Shown here piece by piece: positions 21,000-35,100 of a stretch of 64,000 bases of DNA. The stretch spans positions 1 to 64,000 of the forward strand of contig JTDE01000434.1 of the NCBI GenBank assembly GCA_014338405.1. The letters run 5' to 3'. A model generated the notes under the pieces. That model ran no database searches. It was not told where the DNA came from and saw only the letters and a program-made list of their open reading frames with translations. A program made the position numbers and the translations under genes. Position 1 is the stretch's first letter; every line of letters starts with the position of its first letter. This stretch comes from Paragonimus skrjabini miyazakii. Lineage: Eukaryota; Platyhelminthes; Trematoda; Plagiorchiida; Troglotrematidae.

Positions 21000-23900
21000 A
21001 ATTCTTTGCTTAACCGATTGGACGACTACCTGACCACTCGCACCCAAAACCGGTTATCTGCGTTTTCTATTTTTTGTTGCTACACTCTCATCTCCTCCTC
21101 CTTTTCTTTCTCCTCCTCATCAGGATCAGCAAAACCATCGGTACTGATATCTACCCAGTCGTCTCAGAAGAAACGGGTTAGCACACCGTCATGCTCATCG
21201 CTATTTTGTGGATATATATTTATATATATATATACATATACATACATTTCCTTCTGCCCAGATGTTTGCCTTCCTGCTTCGGACATTTAGCGTTGCCCTT
21301 TGGATTTGCCACTTTGTGCTACCATCCTTGTTTTTTGCGATTTTCTCCATATTGCCTGGTGTGAAAAGCGACTAGCAAATGCGTCTGTTTGCCTTTTTAT
21401 ATTATCGGTCTGCCCACGCAACTCCTCCCGGTTAAGTATGCGTTCCCTTTCGGGAAGTGACACGCGTACCTGTTGTGGTTGTTGATGGTTCTCTGTCTCT
21501 CGGCGTTTGGACCCACTTGTCACCAGTCACAGAGTTAAAATGCTCAAAATATGTGGAGTCAAATAAATTTTTCCCTCAGGACATCTCTTGTTTTAAAATG
21601 TTTACTGGGTGCTCGGTCCTATTGGTAGCCTGCGCACACTTGTTTGGTGCTTGCCCCATAAAGCCTTGTGTAAGGAGACCGCGGGCGCTTGAGAAAGTCT
21701 TCACATTTGTAATGGTTTTCATTGTGTCCAGGCACAATTCGTAAAGTCCTACTTGATGTTATTCCGTTTTGAACTATGAATCTTGTCAAATAAAAAAGTG
21801 TTCAGCACAATAGTCTAAACCTGTAACGGAATTCGGAGGATTTCCGCACCGAATGTAATACGAATGAATAAAGTCGAAACGTTCGATGTGTTGACGAAAT
21901 CCACCCCAGGTGGCTCTGATTCGAAACGTTATGGTCTGTTCACAGTGTCTTGTTATTCTGGATGCATTGGTATTCGTTTAAAACGATCTGGTTAGAGAGA
22001 ATTGACTCAAATCAGAACAATTCGATCACAAAACCCTCATGATGTTGAGCTAGGTACGATCTACACCTTTTCCACTTTAAGGTATCTCGTTATTACTTTC
22101 GCCTGTCTCGAAGCTAACTTATGATGTCCCAAGGAGATTAGCTGGGTCTCAACGGCGAACAGGATAGCACGGTTAATGTGTACGTGAGTAGGCAGAAAAT
22201 CACAGGGATTGGTTGGCTTCTACACAATGAGAAGACGTGATCCCGCCAGGTGTTGAGAGTAAACAAAGTTACCTTGCGTGCACTCAGTTATCTGGGACAT
22301 CTTAAATTGACAATGACACACGCGAAAGTGATATCGAGATATCTTAAATTGAAGAAGGTATAGTCCGGGGATGGGTTGTCTCGATTCATTTTGATACATG
22401 TACGCACTCGGCTCTGATTGAACCAAAAGTTAAGTCCGGCCACATTATTGGCCGCTGGTCGTCAAGTTTGCGTGCATCCGATCAGGTGGCTTGAGCAGGA
22501 CATTCTTTTACTTGCTGGTAAGCTTCTAGTTCTAAATCTCGCGTTAGTCAAGAAAGTTCAAGATTTGTGCGTCACTTGGTAGAACTGTTTGCAGCAGGCG
22601 AATTGACAAACTAGACTTCAGAAGCTCTTATCGATCGTGACCAGATAATAGATAACACGCCCTGCTGCAAGTGGAGATTTGAAGCTTAATGGTGGCAGCC
22701 GCCACCGCCGATAACTGCTATAGCATGTAACTGGAACAGTCATTGAAAATGTTGCAAAAATTACTGCGCGTGATTTGCAGGCTGCACGACTAGGTTACGG
22801 AGAGTCCGTGTATCAGCGTAGGCGTCTTGGTGGGGAAGAGAGTCTGCTATCAGTCGGAGTACATACGCTTCTCTGCTTACCATATGTTAGGGTACCCACC
22901 CTGTTACCGTCCCAAGGCACCTCCGTCGTGAGAAAGAATAAAAACACGATTGATTCAGCCCTAATTAGCGGAACTATTCAAATCGGTCGAGACGTTTTGT
23001 ACCGCTATGCTCATTAGCGGCCCTAACTCTTTTCTTCTTCTTTCGGTAACTGTTCTTTTTGATGTCTTGGGAGTGTTTGGTCATTACGCACCCTATAAAT
23101 ACTTTGTAATTGTCGCACACATGTTGGGGCGGAACAGAGCGGTTTCCTTTGTACGCGGCTTTTGGCTTGTCTTGGGAACCAAATCACGGGACAGTTGCGG
23201 CATTTTCGGGACCGAGGTTTGCATCAAGCGCGCCACTATATCGAGAACGAACCAGCGTATCGTTTAGAAGGGTTTACAACACCATGCCCATTCTGTCCTA
23301 CTTCGACTGAGTTTATTTGTCATTAGTCGGGCTCTCGTTCAGAGTGCCGGTACTTGGTCTGAAGTACCAATTAGTGTCGCCGACAAAATACAAGCTTGGG
23401 TGGTAGGACGGTGAGCCGTATTTTGCGACTTACTGTCCTTGCTAAATATAATCACTACAGGGTGTTGAATGTTGGAAGTATTTTGACGAATGTTTGTGCA
23501 TTTATTGCAGAATTTCATTACGCACAGCTATGCTTAGTTGACTTATAGGTTAAAGAGTCATCACTGGCTTAATACATACCGTTGATCTTTCTTGGGTGTG
23601 TCATGGATCCAATTGTTTCAATGAGAAATGAAGAAAATACCGATACCTACTCACCAGTCTGCATTGAGTTGCTCGCGGTTATTAACCCGTTACAAGCGCC
23701 TGGTCACCGATTCTGTTCTATGGAGGTTTTAGTTAGCTGGTTGCAGTTTTGGTAGGGTTTAGTTCAAGGTCATTAGATAGGATCTGAAGGTACCCGAATT
23801 TACAGATCTGCAGTCAGGTCTTTTTGTGTACACATTAGGGCGGTCAGCTTAACTAACACAAATTTAAACTTAACATGATGCATTTACTAGTGTGTTGCTT

Positions 23901-24944
23901 TGGACGGTTTGTCAGAGACTGCTCTAGGTTTTTAATCGGACAGCTCCCAACGTTTGTTTGACAGAGTCCATAGTGGTCTCTGATCGTGGTTGATCGTCAT
24001 TACATAGTATTTTTCGATCGAATTTAGTATCCTGTTTAACCTATCAATGATTATGTTTCAGTATCCGCAAAAATGCATCAACGGGCTTAACAAATACAAC
24101 TGCAGAATGCTACTAGACGACCATCGTTCTGTAGTAAGCTTTAAGCATCGTTTGTAATATCGTCTATTGAACACGATACGGCTTCTACTGGCATGTACAT
24201 AATTTATTTTTCTGGCATTACTCGCGAGTGGTTCGTCTAAATTTCATCATGTCCTAATCAACGGAGGACGGCATTTCTCGTTAGTTGTGACCTTACCCAG
24301 TCTTTTGCCGTCTTGCTAGTTAGAAGGTAGCTTCTCAGACTATCAGCACAAGCTATTCTAGAGAGTGTATATTTTAAGATCTGAATTGCTGTTGCTTCGT
24401 TAACTCGAATTGGCTATTGTTTATAAACGTTTTGAATAGCGTTTTATTAGTTTTGATGTTAACAGAGGAATGATTTCTACTGAGCATATTAGTATGAAAT
24501 CATACGTTCAAGCATGTGATCGTGTTATGAGACAAACAGAAAGTGACACCGAAAACTGTTTCATTCTATAAAATCATGAAGGAAAATGTAAATAAAATTG
24601 TGATTGGAGTACTTTTGGGTCATTAGACAACAAAAAGATTATGAAACTTCAGCATGATCAACAGGAGCAAAACTCTTTTGAAGCTTCATCTAAAATGCTT
24701 ATTTATCCTAATTTGACTTACACCTAGCTATCGATGTGACTAGAAATTTACGACAAAACTTATCTGACTGCCGAATTACGATTATTATCTTTTAGTAGCA
24801 AAATTGTTTCCCATGTTTCTGATCGTGATTTAACATTTTACCTCGCGTATACTTTATTATTTAATACGTAGTTGCCATTATAACCATATTGATAGGCCCG
24901 AATGGAGTTTACGCCGATAACTGATGGCACATGTCCGTAGGTTA
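21000..24944. other. Intergenic region, no gene seen
   Basis: Only short open frames without recognisable domains. A TA/TACA microsatellite lies at 21212-21245. This is the space between the converging AMPK gamma and CELF genes. Confidence 0.5.
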
Positions 24945-25200
24945 AAGTGTGTTGATCACCGCTCAAAATGGATAGCAGCTGCTGCATGCTCATAGACCTT
25001 TTTGTCAGCCCAAGGTGAAAAGAAACACTACTCGAGTTCCACTCTTGTTAGAGCTGGTCAGTAATGCACATCTTTGTCACGGTCGGGACGAGATCTCCGG
25101 CCACACTTTCATGAGGCGATCATGTTGACTAATGTTCCACTGGCATCAGATTAGACACGACTTAAATATCACATGCAAACGCTCAACCACATTCGTTTGT
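24945..25200 (-). repeat. tRNA-derived SINE family, copy 1
   Basis: Minus-orientation copy recognised by the shared core (ACTCGAGTT, TTAGAGCT, GTCAGTAATGCA, CACTTTCATGAGGC). Diverged. See 56935-57190 for the best-preserved tRNA-like part. Confidence 0.7.
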
Positions 25201-25202
25201 GA

Positions 25203-25346
25203 GTGAGTGGTTATCGAACGCAAAGATACAACACGAATCACAACGACTGAGCAGGAACCTGGTACCCTCAGTGACTGGACATGTCTTGCATAAGCGTTAC
25301 TTGGTTGACCCATTCGAATAAGTTGATGTGCTGTTGTCCAACTGTT
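25203..25346. repeat. 144-bp repeat, copy 1
   Basis: GTGAGTGGTTATCGAACGCA...GACCCATTCGAATAAGTTGA...CCAACTGTT recurs at 26491-26634 in the same orientation at roughly 80 percent identity. It follows SINE copy 1 directly. Confidence 0.75.
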
Positions 25347-25734
25347 GTCCTTCACGTAAGCCATTGGGAGCAAGTGTTGTGATGCTTCTGTCCGCGCATA
25401 CAATGCAATGATGCGGTCAAAGTTGTCTACTATGTCACCTTTAATTGCTGTCTTTGTTGCCGTGCCATCATTATGTTTAACCGTTGGTTTTGTGTCCGAC
25501 CGACCAAGCATTTACGTTTTCGAAAGTTTGACAAATTGGATGAAAGAACCTTAACATTCCATATTAAACCGTGCGTAATTCTTAAAATTTATTTGATTAA
25601 CCTCGTATTTCTACCCGACATTAACAATCTGCTCATGAATTGTAATCACGGAAACTTTGTGAGCCAAAGTAATAATAACGATCAAAGCTTATAAAACTGA
25701 GTGATTAAGCAGAGTGATTCTGTTCATTCCCCTT

Positions 25735-26030
25735 CCGAAATGATCGGGCAAGCTGAACACTGTTCACACAAGGTTGAGCGTTTGGATTTGATTACTCGGT
25801 CATGCCTATTGTAAGATTGCTGGCGTTGTGGTTAACGCTCTAGTCTCACAAACACGAGGGTCAGAGTGCAAACTCCGATCCGGACAAGGATATGCACTAC
25901 TGAAGAGCTTTAATAAAAGCAAAACTCGAGTCTGCTGTTTTCTTTCTAAGTGGGCCAGCCGATAGGCTTACCTGAATGCGAAGGCTGCAATCAATGTAAG
26001 TGGTGTTCAATTTTGAAATAACCCAAATTC
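25735..26030 (+). repeat. SINE family, copy 2
   Basis: Plus-orientation copy with the tRNA-like part GGCGTTGTGGTTAACGCTCT, then GATATGCACTACTGA, AAACTCGAGTCT and GAATGCGAAGGCTGC. The A-box region is recognisable; the B-box region is mutated. Confidence 0.7.
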
Positions 26031-26490
26031 CAGAATCTTCACCACTTATTAAACATGTTAATTAAACCGTTCTTTTTATCCTCAACTCTAGTTGCACATC
26101 ACTCAAATGCTGATGCGCATGCCTGTCCCGTAACAATTGAATTTTGATCAAGCATAACACCATTTCACTCTGAACATCTGCAAAAAGTAGCATTTTGGGG
26201 GCTAGTGAAAACCGAATTTTTGCAATTCTGTCTCTAACATCATTCACTGAACACAGGAGAAATGGACTGCAATCTTCCATTTTTCGCGGTCTGACCCGTA
26301 CCTCCGTCTTCCCAGACTTCGGGAGCAGCACGTCAAAAACGATGGAGACGGTTAGTACTCAAGGCAAACCGAGCGTTGTAGATTGCTTTTAACGACAACT
26401 TGTTTGGATTAAAATGGTTGCCATTTGCTTCGGAAGAAAGTAGGGGAGCATTTTTTCCTCGGTCTTGTAGTTTGTTGCAATGATTATCAT

Positions 26491-26634
26491 GTGAGTGGTT
26501 ATCGCACACAAAGATGCAACTGGAACCACAATGACTGAGCAGCAACCCGATATCCTCGATGACTAAACATGTCTTGGATAAGGGTTACTTGTTTGACCCA
26601 TTCGAATCAGTTGATGCGCTTTTGTCCAACTGTT
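26491..26634. repeat. 144-bp repeat, copy 2
   Basis: Direct repeat of 25203-25346. Confidence 0.75.
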
Positions 26635-26639
26635 AACAT

Positions 26640-28640
26640 GACTGAAGTTTATATTTTGATTGAATAGGTTGAGGAGTTGTATCAAGCCATGACAGATTAA
26701 TTTTTTAAAATTCAAAAATGAATCCATGTTGTCTCGAGTTTTCCAGAATTTGTTAATCTGCCCGGTGATTTCGCACTGCATAGACTCTCCCATTAAGTTC
26801 TTAAAATCAGTTCTAGGTTTCCACGCCTAAAGTGCCGGTTATTGGAGTCACGCATCTTGCATATTCCTCCATTCTTTGTACATTGGATTGCTAGGTTACG
26901 TTCGCTTTCTTTGTAAACTCACGCGTGATCACGTGTCCCCCACCACAATACCGCCTGATTAGTCCCAGTGATTGTAGAGGTCACTTTTATCCATCCAGAA
27001 TGTTAGATCGATCAACTCCAACGTGCACGTGATTCCGTCATATTTTGTTGGTAAAATAGCCTTAGTAGATGAATGCCACATTGTTTGCTGCACTTTTGGC
27101 ACTCTTGTTTCTAACCGGCATTTTTGTAACGTCATCTTGACGATACTCACACATGTAATTAATTGGGCATTTTAAAGAAAAATCTCAAATTAATTGTTTC
27201 TATGTTGAGAATTTATGCTACCCATTTGGAATTCTGGACAAGCTTAGTCGGAAAACTTGCACGTGACCAAAAGATGGTAGGAACACAAACAGAAATAAAT
27301 TTATGTTTTTAAAATGTATTCATTCAATCACAGATTACTGATTTTCTTAAACGCACACGGTTTTCAAATCAGCTTCACTCCAGCCGTGTTGGCCATATGT
27401 GACATGCTCGAAACCACTGTTACATTGCTGTGCAAAGAAGATGCCCTTAGGAAATGTTTCTCTTAAAAAAACATACTATAGAAAGCAAAACAGAATTGAT
27501 TTTTTAAACTGGTGGTCTGGTTATTTGAGTTGTAATCGAGGTACGCCTTGGGAACATAACATTGAATTAAATAAATTCGTTCAACCTCAAAACCTTGTAA
27601 TGGTTTGAATTTGCTCAGACCAAAACATTTGAAAGTGCTTACATTATCAAATACCACGGGCACGATTTATAAGAAAAGAAAAAGTCGATTTATTTCAGGT
27701 TTTTTCCAGGAATGTTGCAATGAATCATTTGAAATATAGCTTAATTAACTCAGCATACACATGCAATATTATACGAGTAAAGTGGAATGACCAAACTGTC
27801 TCATTTCGCAAAAGCAGATTGAGGAGTGTACTAATGATTGAAATGACAGAAATCATTCATAAAGTACATACGTCATCAAATGTTCATCCTTCCAAGAAAG
27901 ACGGATTAGTCGGAGAAAAATTTGTATTGTATGTCCGTTGTGTCACAGTCGAAGGTGAACTTTTAAGTAGAGTTTGGAATGTTAAACACATCGTTTGTAG
28001 GTGGGCGAAGAAATGTATATCGGTTAGATCTTTCGTCGATAGGTACGATTAATCGAGCTGATTCACAAACTGTGGAACTTCCAGCGAGTATACTGTGTGA
28101 AGAGATAGCCATCAACTGTTAGTGAAGTCTATCAGTTATTCCGCTTGTCTCAGGGTTTGTTGAAACTAGTTTGTGTACGACAAGTTGACAAAAATAGCAC
28201 GACGTTTGTCAGACGAACAGATGTGAAGCAGCTTGAACATATGTGACCGACATCGAAATAGTGAAGAATTGTGGAAATAAAACACACATATCATGTAGGC
28301 AATCAACATTAAAGCACACGACAAAAAAATTTCACAAAGAAGCCCGTATAAAAGCGTACACACGCATACACACCCAATTAAATTAAAACAGTGGTACAAC
28401 GTGGTGAATAGTATCGTGATAATTGGGGAACAATTATGGAAATATGAATGTCAACACGTGATTAATAAACGACAGACAAAGAGTAGGAGAAACCACACTG
28501 AAACACATTTGTTTGTAGTCCTAATGGTGCCTTAACACAGGAACACGAATAGAATACATTGTTTCATGAGGAAAGTTCAAGGGTGGGGTGGATGACATTT
28601 GGGCAACGACAACACACTACTGCAACAAATATAAGTAGTT
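26640..28640. other. No gene seen
   Basis: AT-rich sequence with short open frames. The longest (27720-28052, plus, 110 codons, basic) has no domain that I recognise and no splice or expression signal to support it. Confidence 0.45.
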
Positions 28641-28642
28641 AG

Positions 28643-28648
28643 TTTATT
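28643..28648 (-). terminator. Candidate polyadenylation signal of the CELF gene
   Basis: The minus strand reads AATAAA about 407 bases after the CELF stop codon. It is the first exact match that I noted downstream; use is inferred. Confidence 0.4.
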
Positions 28649-29054
28649 AAGCGAGAAACAAGCAGCCCGCCATCGTCCAACTTTAGCGCACGGCACAATC
28701 ACAGATGGCGTCCTCTTTCACATAGCTCAAATTCACTTACGATGCAATCACAGAACCTTATTTACAACAACTCCATTTAACACTCAATAGCTCAGGGCAA
28801 CAAAACAATGACCTGTATGTTGAAAAGAGACAACTGAAGTTATCCTGACTGAAGATAGCGATAGGTCTTTTCTGGGACGGAAGAGTTATCATATAAAAAA
28901 GAAATGAGGTGATTAATTTTCCTGCAGCGTCAAATGACCTAAATTCTTGATGTTTGTATTGGTGTGTGTTCGTTTGTTTAGTAGGATTGGTGTTTGATGG
29001 GAATGTTAGGGGAAGGTTATGCATTTCAGCAATATGGATCACACTTATCTCGAT

Positions 29055-29185
29055 CTAGTACGGCTTTGTTGCATCACTTTTAGGACGCTTTAACTGCACT
29101 TTGAGACGTTTCATTCCGATCTGGAAACCATTCATCGCTTGAATTGCAGCGTGCGAACTAGTTGGGTTATCAAAACTGACGAAAC
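29055..29185 (-). CDS. CELF: CELF last coding exon (RRM3 end)
   Basis: Acceptor CTATTTCTTTCAG; encodes FVSFDNPTSSHAAIQAMNGF and the conserved basic end, then TAG at 29057-29055. The split Gly codon (G/GT) completes RNP1 KCFGFVSF across the junction. Confidence 0.95.
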
Positions 29186-32100
29186 CTGAAAGAAATAGGA
29201 TGGTCGGTTTTGATGGTTAACGAATAGGTTGGAGCGCAAAATAGGTTGTTAAACTTTTAAAACCGGGACTAATTTATATGGGTCACACGTTTAACCAAAA
29301 GCGGACCAGCTTTCTGTTTTTGCTGTGCCTATGTTTTAAAACTTTGTCATCTATTTCATTATTACAACTGTGACACAATCTGTTCACTAACATGCGAATC
29401 AGACCTGATTGCGAAGAATATCGATACACTCACCGAAACATTTACTCTGGTTGGTTGCTCTGTCAACATACACTTTGGCACTAATGACTGTGCCAAACGG
29501 CATAAACATCTGGGCCAACTCTGGGTCGCCAAACTCCTGTGGCAAATGATAGATGAAAAGGTTGCATCCCTCGGGGCCTGTACGGAGATCGAATATCAGA
29601 AAAAGAAAGAGAGATGTCCTAGAGTGAACTGAAGTGTACCGGTGTCTTTTGATATACATAAAGGTGACAATATTTCAAGCTGACTCCGAATCGTAATTTT
29701 CACGACGTATTGAACGCAACAACATGAGAACAGCTAGCAACGGCAGTCTACGTGCAAAAAAATTTCGTATAGTTATGTTGAAGTAAAAGAAAACAGTGCA
29801 GTAAAGCAGTAGAATCGAAAGAAGACAAGAAGAATGAATACAAGACTGCAATACAACACGATTGTAGATTGGTTATCCAAGTCACTTCAGCCAAAGTAAC
29901 AGGGAAGCAGATTAAAACTAATTAACACACCTTGGTATCATACTATCGAGTACGATAATAGAGTTGTATACGTCACCTAACTGCCCTAATTACAGTGACC
30001 ATGGCAGTATTGTGAAACCAATGCTACGCGAATCAGTGGCTTGGTTGGTAAACCAGTTTCAACCCGTAATTTAACATCTATGAACTGAAACTAATGCCAT
30101 ACTATAATGTCTAATCGATTACTAATCGAACTTAAGACAAAACAGACCAGGACAAATCGTTTATCTTTACTTGACTGCAACAAACTAACCAGATTAAAAC
30201 ATTGATGTAGTTAGCACATGATATGAAGCATCGGGTTCCCACAGTGAAATTCAAAACAAAATTAAGAAGTGCTGTACTGCACGGTGTATATTTTCGCCGA
30301 TGTTATCAGGCACATAATACAGCGAAACGTTGTTATGCATCGATAGAGAAAAAATAATAGAAGAAGTAGAAGAACAGAACTGCAGACACCAAATCATGTG
30401 TGCACACAAAGATTACCGTGAACAAATTTGTTACCAGGATAAACGGATTGGAACGTAAAGATTTTCTATACTCACAAAAGTGGTTGTTATCGCCTCGGTT
30501 ATCCGTAGCACTCTCGGGTTATTTGTCACTTAACGGATGAGAGACGCTTAATCCAAAAGGAATATAAATGTCGAGCAATTGATGTTAATCACTATTTGTG
30601 ATTTGTTACCGGATTTAAACTTGGGTGCATCCCATTGTTATGTCTAAGCTTGCTTGTGATCTTTTCCGTATTCCTCTTCTTGACTCAGTGACACAACTGT
30701 TACGCTGATTTAGGTGGCCTAACGCGCACACTTAAATTCATGAATGCAGTGTGGCTTGGTGCCCAAAGAGATTGACGTCTTAACGAACGGAATCGGCATC
30801 CAGATGGCAGAGGAGACCAGAACCGGTTGAGTGACGCTGAAATTGCGTACAGTTGTTCCTGCCGAACGTAGTCTTAACTGACCAGTAACGTCGTCAGCTT
30901 TGAAAGATAGTCGTAGAAAAACCTTTAATTCAGAACTATAGGCGATTCTGTTTGAGTTGTATGAGCTTGTCATATCCGTCTGTAGATGCCGCGAGATAGC
31001 CGTGTGTCTTTTGGGTGGTCTGTATCACTTCCGTCTCTTTTGGTGCAGTTTCCGTTGAACAAATTCATTTGTTTCTGCGGAAGAACGCTGAAAACAAATC
31101 CTTCTTCTAATCAAACTGATATAAAACTTTGAACATGAAGATGCTGGTCAGACCATGTGCAGATACGGTGGAATGAACGTCCGATTGATTCATCGGATTT
31201 TCATTGACGGTTCATATATAGAAACGTAAACGAACCATCAGCAACTTGCTTTACTGTAAACCTAACATGTTTACTAATGTCATTCAAAACACCCAGAGCC
31301 TGGATCACCTCATTTTCGCCTTTCTTTACGAACAATGTAACGTCAACATAACTGTACCGCTACTGGACTGGAGCAATTTCTTCAATGGCGATTGTTTAGT
31401 CGGTCAGATTTCATATAGAAGCTGCCGCAACAGGAACTGTGGTCGATCGGTACCAACCAACCAAGAACGAATGTCGGTTGTTACGCCAGGTTTGTTTATA
31501 AGATATGACTGAAACAAGTGCTCTAAACACAAGTACAAGCTGGCGATGTTCCGACGTTTGATTGAAGACGGAGGCAGACAGGTCTTGATGCACCTGAGCA
31601 TTGTTGACCAAGAAGGGAAGAATGACCTGGGCACAGTGATCGATAAAGCTGAAGAATATTACCTTAGCCAGATTGTGGCGAAAAGGCATCCAATAAGGCA
31701 CAATCTTTATTGACCAACTCACTAGTTAGCATGCTACGCGCGCGCTTGCGTTTATGACTCAGCATTCCAGTCCACAACACCCCCAGGTTTCCGTTCACGC
31801 GTCATGTGCATTTCTGCCCGGTTTATATGTGTAATCGGCGTCTCCCATCCGAGGGTTTTCCGCCTGCCAATCTTCGCCCGTTGGTCCGATTTCGTTGAGT
31901 GATGGCTCGTCCGGTCGCTCGTATTGTCCTCCATCAATCCACAATGGGCTTTGATCGTATTCTTTGGCAGTGTCGAGATATTCCCGTGAATGTTGAAATA
32001 ATCGCGCCTCCGTTTTCGTCGTCCATTCTATTTTGCCAGCCATGTCTCGCTCGTTGGTCCGATTCAGTCGAGCGACGACTCATTCGGTCGCCCACGCCAT

Positions 32101-35100
32101 CCCCGATCCGCTCGTTGTGGGTTTTCGGAGATAACTGTCACCCCCCCACCCCCCCCGGCGGGGGATTTGGGCAAGCAGGACAGGTCACCGTCCGTCAGAC
32201 TGATCAAGGAAGAGTCGGAAGTTCAACAGATGTTGACTAGAGTTCGGAGTGCAAATGGTTCAGGAGAGGTTTACGCCGAGCTTCTCACTGAAGGTAGGCG
32301 ATGGCGATGTCACTTAGGTTATTGCGTGCCTGTCTATTTTATACCAGCAAGTTATCTCCAAGCAGTGAAGGTGGAACCGTCCGACACGCAAATTCTAATG
32401 TGGAATGGAGCAAAAGCGTAGATGCTGAGGAATGCCAATAAGCCACTCAATAATCCGAAGAATGGGGAGTCTCATGGGGTTAATTTCTTTGTTCTAGGGT
32501 GAGATTCGATACTGACCCTCGGTTTGGATGCCATTCAGACAATGGAGCTCTTAACTTTCTATCATGGCGATTTTCTTCATCCGTTAGAAAGGTCTGAGCT
32601 ATTCGGTCAGTAAGCCCTTGCGTTTGATTCCCTTTTGAGTTGTATATCGGATCTCGGTATCTTCTCTGCAACCAAGAAAGCCGTACTTGACAGGAAGTTA
32701 TGTTGGAAATTCATAAGAATTTAAAGACAAGTTGAACTGTTTTCTGGAATCGAAATTAAAGGTACCATTAGATAAACTTGCTGATTGAATCAGTCAGGTT
32801 GCATAAAGACTGACAAATTTGGCGATATTCTCACATGCACTGATCCCAGTCTGCTGAATTCTGCAGTTCTTAAAAGCAATGAAAGTTGCAATTTTAAACG
32901 ATACTTTGCTTGAAATGAATCAAGCCCTATTTTCAGTAAATTTGATTTATCTTCATCGTATAGACAGCTGTAACCAAGCTGTAACCAAGGCTAACATTGT
33001 TTTTGGGAGATTCCAGTGACTGCAGTTACACTTCGGATTAGAATTGTCAGGGGGAAGTTCGCAGAAATGTGTAATTCAGATGCTTGACAAACTTGAAGTA
33101 TCCTCTAAATGGCATTATCAACTAACTCAGCCGATTTCTCCCAAAGTTGGATGACATAAGGCGTCAAATTTGCCAACTAACAAACAAAATGTCTTACTGG
33201 TGTGCGGTGACGCTCAGCAGTCCGCGTTTGGCAGAATCAAGAGGTCACTTTCTATAGGTCCGACATTGAAATATTGCAGTTATGAGCTTCCTCTGGTAAT
33301 TCACTGTGACAGCAGTCAATCTGGCCTTGAAGCTGTACCACCAAAATAAGGTAGACCGATTGAGTAGAGAAGCCGGAATCATTCGACTGCGGAATACAAT
33401 TATGCGTAAATGGATGAGGAAATGTTAGTAGTGGTTTTACTCCGAAACGTCGAAAGAAAGATAGTGGCACACACACACCGCAAGCCTCTGATAGCAATAG
33501 TGAAGAGGCCCCTGGGTGCCGCGTCCCAACGTCTATGAAGGATGTTGAGCGGGTTATACAAGTGTGACTGTGAACTGGTTTAGCAGCTAGGAGTTCAACT
33601 GAGCTCACATACCTGAGGCTACGACGAATACTTAAGAGTTTGGGGTCATCGACTCGATGGGCCACAGGATGATGCCAATGAGCAGAAGGAGGCGTCTACA
33701 GGATCTGAAGGAAGAAGTCCAAATGCTTAGATCGGGTTATCGTGGCAATCAAAGGGGCCTATTTAGTTAGAATGGATTAGAATAACTGGAGCGTGCTCTT
33801 GACTACACAAATATGTAAAACTTTGTCTCCGAATTAATGTGAAAGTGACCGTAAGAACGGGCCAAACCTCGGTTAGTTATCTTTCAGAATGCACATGACC
33901 AGCAATATTTAGTAGGTGCTTAACTCGTTTTATTTACGACTGAAAAGTCCATCACCAAAAAAATGTCAATTTCCCCCTTTCTCTTTGTGGACACCGATTT
34001 CTGGCATCCAACGACTTGCTAGTAATCTAGATCTGCTGGTCATCAGGACAACTTGCTGTGACAACTCAGTTGCCGCAATAGAGGAGGAGCGTAAACAGCC
34101 ACTAGCCAGATCAGTTCATCATAAGGTGCTTCTATTGAATCGTCCCTTTCGTTACTTTTTCAGTAGTTTGATCCCAGACCGTGAAAGAAAAGAGAGGCGG
34201 CAACACCGTTTATTGGAATAACGAGTCAGGAGTAGGCCATATAACTCCATATTCATAAGGCGAAACGATTTTCAAGGCTGGCCGGCAAGACGTGAAACGA
34301 ATCAAACGATGCGATTCTAGATGACAGTGAGACTCAGAGCGAATCAAATGAAACGGTCATATATGACATTCATGGCGTTAGAACAAATCACTTTAAAGGG
34401 GTTGTCAGGAAGGAAATGCCAGAAAGTGTAATCCAGATAGCGCACACGCGTTGGGTTGCACGGGTGCAAACTGATTGGCTGAGCGAAACCATATCAGTAC
34501 CGACAACCCTGCCATCCGAACTGGGTCGATCGATCGATATGGCGCTGTCTCCTAGCTGTTTCGTTAGGAGATGCGTCTCCCAATAATTTCTATTTAACAA
34601 GCTCAGCCATTTTTTTCTGCTAGTCCGGAAGTTCTATTTTTCGCTGTTGTTCAACGTGACCCATACAGATTGGGGCAAAATCGGCAGAATAGTTTTCATA
34701 CACTGGCAGATCTGACCTGTATGCCCCTTAGAGCAACCAGGTCGTGATTTTGATTGATAATTATCAATTAAGGACGGGCTAAGCCCAGTTTACTGATAAT
34801 TACTCGGGGATTTGGTTAATTTCAAGCTGAACATCACTTGCATTTAATCAAAGTGTTCGCATTCAGATGGACTTTCCAGTCAGCCCACGTTGAAAAGAAG
34901 CAATAGACTCGAGGTTTGCCCTTGTTAGAGCTCGTCAGTAATGCATATCCTTGCCACGGCTGGGGTTAGAGCTTCGGCCACGCTTTCATGAGGTAGCCGT
35001 GTTGACAACTGTTTGCTGACCAACAAGTACATCTGTCACTCAGATCTCGTTTTATTGAAGTTTTTTTCATCGATAGTCAGGGATTTCATTGGTTTTAAAT

